NCBI GenBank assembly: GCA_038214135.1 | Contig: JBBQSD010000086.1 | Coordinates: forward strand, 1 to 26,399 | Source of the DNA: JANLSE01 sp038214135 | GTDB lineage: Bacteria; Chloroflexota; Chloroflexia; Chloroflexales; Roseiflexaceae | DNA length: 26,399 nt | Reading direction: 5' to 3' | Shown: positions 22,748 to 26,399 of the stretch, in pieces | Numbering within the stretch: the stretch's first letter is position 1 | Layout of the letters: each line of letters opens with the position of its first letter | The notes under the pieces: generated by a model | What the model was told of the DNA's origin: nothing | Database searches by the model: none | What the model saw: the letters and a program-made list of their open reading frames with translations, nothing else | Made by a program: the position numbers and the translations under genes

Positions 22748-23820
22748 AAGTTCGGCTCGATTCGCACAATCCGCTGCTCTGCTGCCGAGCGATACATGGC
22801 CTCCATGAAATCAACAACATTAGCGCCCTGTTCGGCAGGTGAAAGATTTGGTTTTCCATCCAGGATCGAAGCAACAAATGCCTCCGCAATCGTCGTCTCT
22901 GGTTCATCGGGCACCAGGCGGGTGCGCTCGCCATGCTGATGTAGCCAGAACTGGCCTTCGCTGTCATCCATAATTGTGCCCTGCTCACCAACGATCATCA
23001 ACTGACGTTCGCCACTGATGATCGGCTGTGGGGCTGCATCGGCAAAATTGAGTGAGAGCAGCACACCATTGGCCAGCCGCGCCTGGGAATTGATAAAACA
23101 CTCGACTGGCAACCCGGCGTTCTCGGTAAAGGCCACTACCTCAACTGCTGGCGCCCCAGCCAGCCAGAGCACCAGATCAAGCGAGTAGATCCCAATGTCG
23201 GGGAATGTGCCACCACCCATCTGCGCTGGATCGCGATGCCAATCCTGCCAGCCTTCGTGAAAGGCATCTGGGACACTCAGAACGCTATGGACAACATCCA
23301 TCACATCGGGTGGGATGGCATCAGCCTGCCAAAACCAACGCCGGTAGGTCGTCATCGAACAACTGATCTGGCGGATTTGCCCAATAATTCCGGCATCGAG
23401 CTGGCGTTTTAGCCAGCGCAGACCCTGTTCTGCCCGAGTCGCATACGCCACCATCAGTATGCGCTTGGTGCGCTCGGCAGCGGCAACCATTGCCCATGCC
23501 TCGCGCCCAGCTAGCGCCATTGGCTTATCGACAAGCACATGCAATCCGCGTTCAAGCGCTGCCATGGTTGGCTCGACATGATAATGATGCGGGGTGCTGA
23601 CGACGACGGCATCCAGATCGACTGAATCAAACATCGTCCGCCAATCCGTGTAGGTTGCAGCTACACCAAGTGCATCGCTGGCAATTGCCAGTTGCTCTTG
23701 GTTGCGGCGGCAGATCGCGACGATCTCTGCGCGGCCCGTCGCCCGTAGTTGCGGCACATGGAAGTAGGATGCAAACATGCCCACGCCAATGATCCCGATG
23801 CGTAATTTCTGCTGTGACAT
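22744..23820 (-). CDS. Gfo/Idh/MocA family oxidoreductase
   Basis: A protein of 358 residues. The N-terminal NAD(P)-binding fold has RIGIIGVGMFASYFHVPQL (GxGxxA). The catalytic-lysine motif is LHVLVDKPMAL (K99). The C-terminal domain includes GGGTFPDIGIYSLDLVLWLAG with the conserved Asp-Ile-Gly and Asp residues. It probably oxidises a sugar or cyclitol; the substrate is unknown. It is distinct from the homologue at 530-1555, with a canonical nucleotide-binding motif. AAGGAG lies seven bases before the ATG. The stop TAG belongs to the end of a repeat element, so the original C-terminus may have been a few residues different. Confidence 0.92.
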   Translation of the reverse strand: MSQQKLRIGIIGVGMFASYFHVPQLRATGRAEIVAICRRNQEQLAIASDALGVAATYTDWRTMFDSVDLDAVVVSTPHHYHVEPTMAALERGLHVLVDKPMALAGREAWAMVAAAERTKRILMVAYATRAEQGLRWLKRQLDAGIIGQIRQISCSMTTYRRWFWQADAIPPDVMDVVHSVLSVPDAFHEGWQDWHRDPAQMGGGTFPDIGIYSLDLVLWLAGAPAVEVVAFTENAGLPVECFINSQARLANGVLLSLNFADAAPQPIISGERQLMIVGEQGTIMDDSEGQFWLHQHGERTRLVPDEPETTIAEAFVASILDGKPNLSPAEQGANVVDFMEAMYRSAAEQRIVRIEPNF

Positions 23821-23839
23821 AATGGCGCTCCTTGCTTAG

Positions 23840-23945
23840 GGCGGTATTCAGGAGTCAGGAGTCAGAATGCTATGGAGGATAAGTGAACAAGCGAACAAGT
23901 GAACAAGAACAGTGTTATTTCTTTGTTCCTTTGTTCCTTTGTTCT
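23840..23945. repeat. Composite repeat, inverted orientation, with period-8 arms
   Basis: GTATTCAGGAGTCAGGAGTC (heptamer block) is followed by GAACAAGC/GAACAAGT octamers (about 23885-23910) and then by TTTGTTCC octamers (about 23920-23945), which are roughly the inverse of the previous arm. It lies between two minus-strand genes. Confidence 0.7.
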
Positions 23946-23951
23946 TTTGCT

Positions 23952-25025
23952 TCAGCTTTTCCTGGCGATATAATAATTATTGCCAACATCTGACTCAATC
24001 TGCTTGACCTCAACCTGGCTAAAACCAGCATCCGCTAACATTTGGCAGGCGATTTGTTCGCCCCACATGGCTCCCAGCCCCTCGCCACCATACGCAAGCG
24101 ATACCGTCATGCAGTGTAGGCACGAGATTGTGTACATAAACGGCCCAAGCGGCAGGCTCAGGTTTTCGGCCAGATTGCTTGATGCACGAATGTCGGCCAT
24201 CAGAAAAACGCCCGTTGGCCGTAGTGCCATAGCAATCTCGTGCAGAACGCGGGTGGGCTGCGCCTGATCATGGATCGCATCAAATGCAGTAATCAGATCA
24301 TACTGGCCGATTGCATCAATCTGCGCTGTATCGCGGGCCGCGAAATCGATATTACTGAGTTGCAGACCGAATGCCTCGCCCCAGGCGGTTGCGATCCCAT
24401 CGTGTGAGAAATCGTAACCAGTGAAGCGGCTACGCGGAAATGCCTTCGCCATCAGGTTCAGCGCATGGCCGGCACCACATCCGACTTCAAGCACATGAAT
24501 GCCAGTCTGCAGGCGCTCGATCAGCCCTGGTACAACCGGCAGGATATCGCTGATCAGTGCGGTATCGTAAACCCGGCTACTGCTCTCGGCCATGATCTGC
24601 TGAAAGCGCGGGTAGGCGGAATACGGCACGCCACCACCATTGCGAAAGCATTCGAGGATCGCAGGCTCGACCTGGGCCAACAGCGGGAGAACCTGCGCGT
24701 CGTTGGCGAGATTATTGATGCCTGCCGCTCGTGTCAGCCATGCGGCGTGTTCAGGTGGCAGCGTGTAGCTCTTGGCGATGGGTTCATAATCGAGCACGCG
24801 GCCTGTGACCATCGCTCCCAGCCATTCGCGCACATAGCGCTCCTGCAAATTGGCTGCCTGCGCGATCTGTTGGCTTGTCGTGGCAGGCTGGCGTGCGATA
24901 GTGTCGAAGAGGCCTACCTGATAACCAATACTCGTCATGAGTGCGATAGCCGCGCTGTTGAGAGTATCTGCCATGCGCTCGCCGAATGCATCCGACCGTG
25001 CTTGGCTCCATTGGTGGTTATTCAT
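23952..25025 (-). CDS. Class I SAM-dependent methyltransferase with N-terminal winged-helix dimerisation domain
   Basis: About 357 residues from ATG 25025 (MNNHQWSQARSDAF). The N-terminal part (about 15-100) resembles the winged-helix domain of Rv2258c-like methyltransferases (TTSQQIAQAANLQERYVREWLGAM). The catalytic Rossmann domain has motif I VLEVGCGAGHALNLMAKAFP, the acidic YDFS, and QYDLITAFDAIHDQ with FLMADIRASSNL. The C-terminus has CQMLADAGFSQVEVKQI. The methyl acceptor is not predictable. The frame extends 15 codons upstream to 25070, but those codons come from a palindromic repeat, and AAGGG five bases before ATG 25025 supports that start. Confidence 0.88.
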   Translation of the reverse strand: MNNHQWSQARSDAFGERMADTLNSAAIALMTSIGYQVGLFDTIARQPATTSQQIAQAANLQERYVREWLGAMVTGRVLDYEPIAKSYTLPPEHAAWLTRAAGINNLANDAQVLPLLAQVEPAILECFRNGGGVPYSAYPRFQQIMAESSSRVYDTALISDILPVVPGLIERLQTGIHVLEVGCGAGHALNLMAKAFPRSRFTGYDFSHDGIATAWGEAFGLQLSNIDFAARDTAQIDAIGQYDLITAFDAIHDQAQPTRVLHEIAMALRPTGVFLMADIRASSNLAENLSLPLGPFMYTISCLHCMTVSLAYGGEGLGAMWGEQIACQMLADAGFSQVEVKQIESDVGNNYYIARKS

Positions 25026-25030
25026 TTCAA

Positions 25031-25046
25031 CCCTTATATTGAAGGG
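25031..25046 (-). promoter_or_regulatory. Hairpin covering the methyltransferase ribosome-binding site
   Basis: In the mRNA CCCTT-CAATAT-AAGGG would form five pairs, with the AAGGG ribosome-binding site as the 3' arm. This may lower translation until opened. It is a small hairpin and could be chance. Confidence 0.35.
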
Positions 25047-25065
25047 TCGTATAGCTATACGGCCC
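25044..25065. repeat. 22-bp palindromic repeat
   Basis: GGGTCGTATAG (25044-25054) followed by CTATACGGCCC (25055-25065): complementary throughout apart from one T-G pair. It belongs to the GGGCGTAT-type palindromes (compare 14605-14624). Confidence 0.65.
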
Positions 25066-25103
25066 AACACCCTGCGGATTTCACCATGCGATCAGTTTAG
25101 CGA

Positions 25104-25616
25104 TCAACCATTCTTAGCTATCGTTTCCAGAACCGCCGCTCCTAATTGCCGCCAGCCACGGTTGTAGTAGAGCAATGGCAAGCCATCGCCCTGCTCCCCA
25201 CAATCAACTACATCACCAACGAAAATAGTATGGTCACCGCTTGCAAAGGCATGTCGAACCCGGCAATCCAGCCAGGCTAATACGCCCGGCAAGATTGGTG
25301 CGCCAGTCTGCGCGGTTATGTAATCAATTCCCTGAAATCGCTCTTGATCTGTGACTCCCGGCTGCAACCCGGCAAAGCGCAAGCCCCAATCAATCTGCTC
25401 CACGGCAAGCAGATTGATGGCGAAATACCCGCTCTCGATGATTGCAGCATGTGTGTATGCCTGGTTGCTAACACAGATCAGCACTTGGGGTGGCCGCAGA
25501 CTGACACTGGTAAACGAACTGGCTGTCATTCCCATCGGTTTCGATGCCTGGCAGCTTGTGACAATCGTAACCCCACTTGCCCAATGCGCCATTACTTCTT
25601 TGAATGCTTGTTGCAT
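25104..25616 (-). CDS. Flavin reductase family protein
   Basis: A protein of 170 residues with the split-barrel FMN-binding fold: GVTIVTSCQASKPMGMTASSFTSVSLRPPQVLICVSNQAYT, then GYFAINLLAVEQ, ending DCRVRHAFASGDHTIFVGDVVDC and PLLYYNRGWRQL. These are the usual motifs of HpaC/DszD-type reductases, which supply reduced FMN or FAD to a separate oxygenase. The adjacent acyl-CoA-dehydrogenase-like gene on the same strand is the natural partner. A weak GAGAA precedes the ATG. A hairpin leader repeat ends 17 bases before it. Confidence 0.9.
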   Translation of the reverse strand: MQQAFKEVMAHWASGVTIVTSCQASKPMGMTASSFTSVSLRPPQVLICVSNQAYTHAAIIESGYFAINLLAVEQIDWGLRFAGLQPGVTDQERFQGIDYITAQTGAPILPGVLAWLDCRVRHAFASGDHTIFVGDVVDCGEQGDGLPLLYYNRGWRQLGAAVLETIAKNG

Positions 25617-25633
25617 GGCAGTTTCTCAATAGA

Positions 25634-25701
25634 GCAATCCTATCGGATTCGTGACGTGGGAGAGGTTTTTTCTTGGGGCGCAGCCCCCAAACCCCCGCTT
25701 C
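25634..25701 (-). repeat. Hairpin leader repeat, copy 3
   Basis: Read on the minus strand: GAAGCGGGGGTTTGGGGGCTGC then GCCCC (inner stem GGGGC-TGC-GCCCC), a variable A-rich spacer, and the tail AATCC-GATA-GGATTGC. The inner-stem closing pair is C-G here and T-A in the other copies, and the tail stem is five pairs. It has the same orientation relative to the downstream gene as the copies at 8766-8916. The outer stem is not kept. Confidence 0.65.
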
Positions 25702-25715
25702 GCCCTAACCCAATC

Positions 25716-26399
25716 TTAGCCCCAGCGCGGTGTCGAATCCAGGTTGATACCAAGCGCCAGCTTGGCAATCAGTTCGCGGCTGAGCGATGCGTTGGCTGGG
25801 TGAATCCGGCCAAGGCGCGCATCGCGGAAGAGGCGTTCGAGTTCATTCTTCTTGGAAATCCCGAAGCCGCCACTCAATTCAAAGGCGGTATCGACAACGC
25901 GCCAGGCACCCTCAACGGCTTTGTACTTGGTGGAGAGCAGTTTCACCAGCCAATCCGGATGGGCAACGCCATTCGACCAATCCTGGGCTGTTCGTTCCAG
26001 CAATGACTCAATCGCCTCAAGCTCCATGATCATGTCGGCGATACTGAACTGAACGGCAGGGTGGTAGTCCATTGTGCGCGACATGGCCAGTGATGTCTTG
26101 CGCTTAACGCTCTCAAGCGTCAGATCGAGCGAGCGGCGGGCGATCCCATAATAGACATTGCCAATACCAAGCAAAAACCAGGCAAAAACAGTTAACACAA
26201 ACAGATCGGAGCCAGCGAAACCAGCGGGCAGAACCCGCACAATATACTGATCTGGGACGAAGACGCTTTCGAGCAGCGTATCGTCGCTGCGGGTTGCCCG
26301 CATGCCAAGGGTATCCCACGTCTCTTTGATCGTAATGCCCTGGGCGGTGCGTGGTATAAAGGCATGAATGATTTTCGCGCTTTCCTTGCCGTTTGAACC
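25716..26399 (-). CDS. Acyl-CoA dehydrogenase family protein, C-terminal part (runs off the window)
   Basis: 227 codons are visible and the frame is open to the last base, so the N-terminus lies outside. The mid-domain end FIPRTAQGITIKETWDTLGMRATRSDDTLLE is typical of acyl-CoA dehydrogenases. The C-terminal four-helix domain follows (FLLGIGNVYYGIARRSLDLTLESVKRK, ... AFELSGGFGISKKNELERLFRDARLGRIHPANASLSRELIAK). FAD-dependent. Next to a flavin reductase it may be not a dehydrogenase but an oxygenase of the DszC type that uses reduced flavin; the sequence visible does not decide. It is separated from the reductase by a repeat of about 100 bases, same strand. Confidence 0.88.
   Translation of the reverse strand, partial: GSNGKESAKIIHAFIPRTAQGITIKETWDTLGMRATRSDDTLLESVFVPDQYIVRVLPAGFAGSDLFVLTVFAWFLLGIGNVYYGIARRSLDLTLESVKRKTSLAMSRTMDYHPAVQFSIADMIMELEAIESLLERTAQDWSNGVAHPDWLVKLLSTKYKAVEGAWRVVDTAFELSGGFGISKKNELERLFRDARLGRIHPANASLSRELIAKLALGINLDSTPRWG

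Noticed and set aside
23840..23945. Regular short repeats that might suggest a CRISPR array
   Set aside because: The units are 7-8 bp and contiguous, without unique spacers. No cas gene is near.
25026..25070. N-terminal 15-codon extension of the methyltransferase
   Set aside because: The codons come from a palindromic repeat. The internal ATG at 25025 has a well-placed AAGGG.

Overview
The window looks like chromosome from a filamentous member of the Chloroflexota (Chloroflexales/Herpetosiphonales type). This is inferred from the moderately high GC, the Uma2 proteins, a COG3903-type STAND ATPase/TPR regulator, the DUF3105 and SUI1/YciH proteins, a secreted cupredoxin ending in YLPLVVRP, and intergenic regions crowded with short palindromes and short-period repeats. 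There is no rRNA, tRNA, CRISPR array, phage module or intact transposase. No single gene fixes the species.

Layout. 1-1555: end of a protein with a cyclic-nucleotide-binding-like fold, then a Gfo/Idh/MocA oxidoreductase. 1633-4338: YciH/SUI1 (minus), a 175-bp MITE-like element with an exact 10-bp target duplication, an EamA transporter and an orphan OmpR-type response regulator. 4389-8732, all minus: DUF3105 membrane protein, pseudouridine-5'-phosphate glycosidase translationally coupled to a secreted protein, a hairpin-rich gap, and gamma-glutamyltransferase. 8766-9380: two copies of a hairpin leader repeat, then a low-molecular-weight phosphatase-like protein. 9729-11594: a secreted GC-rich DUF5060/DUF4038 glycosidase-like protein. 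11786-13257: a candidate small RNA (minus), a 5'-truncated MgtA-type ATPase and a cupredoxin. 13441-16334: Uma2 protein with a coiled-coil repeat tail, threonine ammonia-lyase and a small protein. 16751-17806: Uma2 pseudogene and a DUF6883/DUF4926 pair. 17840-20651: XRE-STAND-TPR regulator split by two one-base frameshifts. 21002-21640: small protein and a decayed VapBC-like locus. 21915-26399: uridine kinase, a second Gfo/Idh oxidoreductase bordered by a small inverted-repeat element, a SAM methyltransferase, a flavin reductase and the C-terminal part of an acyl-CoA dehydrogenase-family protein.

How the genes work together. Most are single housekeeping or accessory genes. The clear pairs are the coupled secreted protein/psuG genes, DUF6883/DUF4926, the remnant antitoxin/PIN pair, and flavin reductase next to the acyl-CoA dehydrogenase-like protein, which suggests a two-component flavin monooxygenase. 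psuG and uridine kinase both belong to pyrimidine nucleoside salvage but lie far apart. The main theme is genome decay and repeat traffic. At least five coding loci are broken (MgtA, Uma2 fragment, STAND regulator, PIN toxin, antitoxin), and repeats supply the ends, stops or leaders of several genes. The most interesting structures are the MITE at 2026-2200 and the three-copy hairpin leader (8766-8838, 8844-8916, 25634-25701), which sits in the same orientation just before two unrelated genes.
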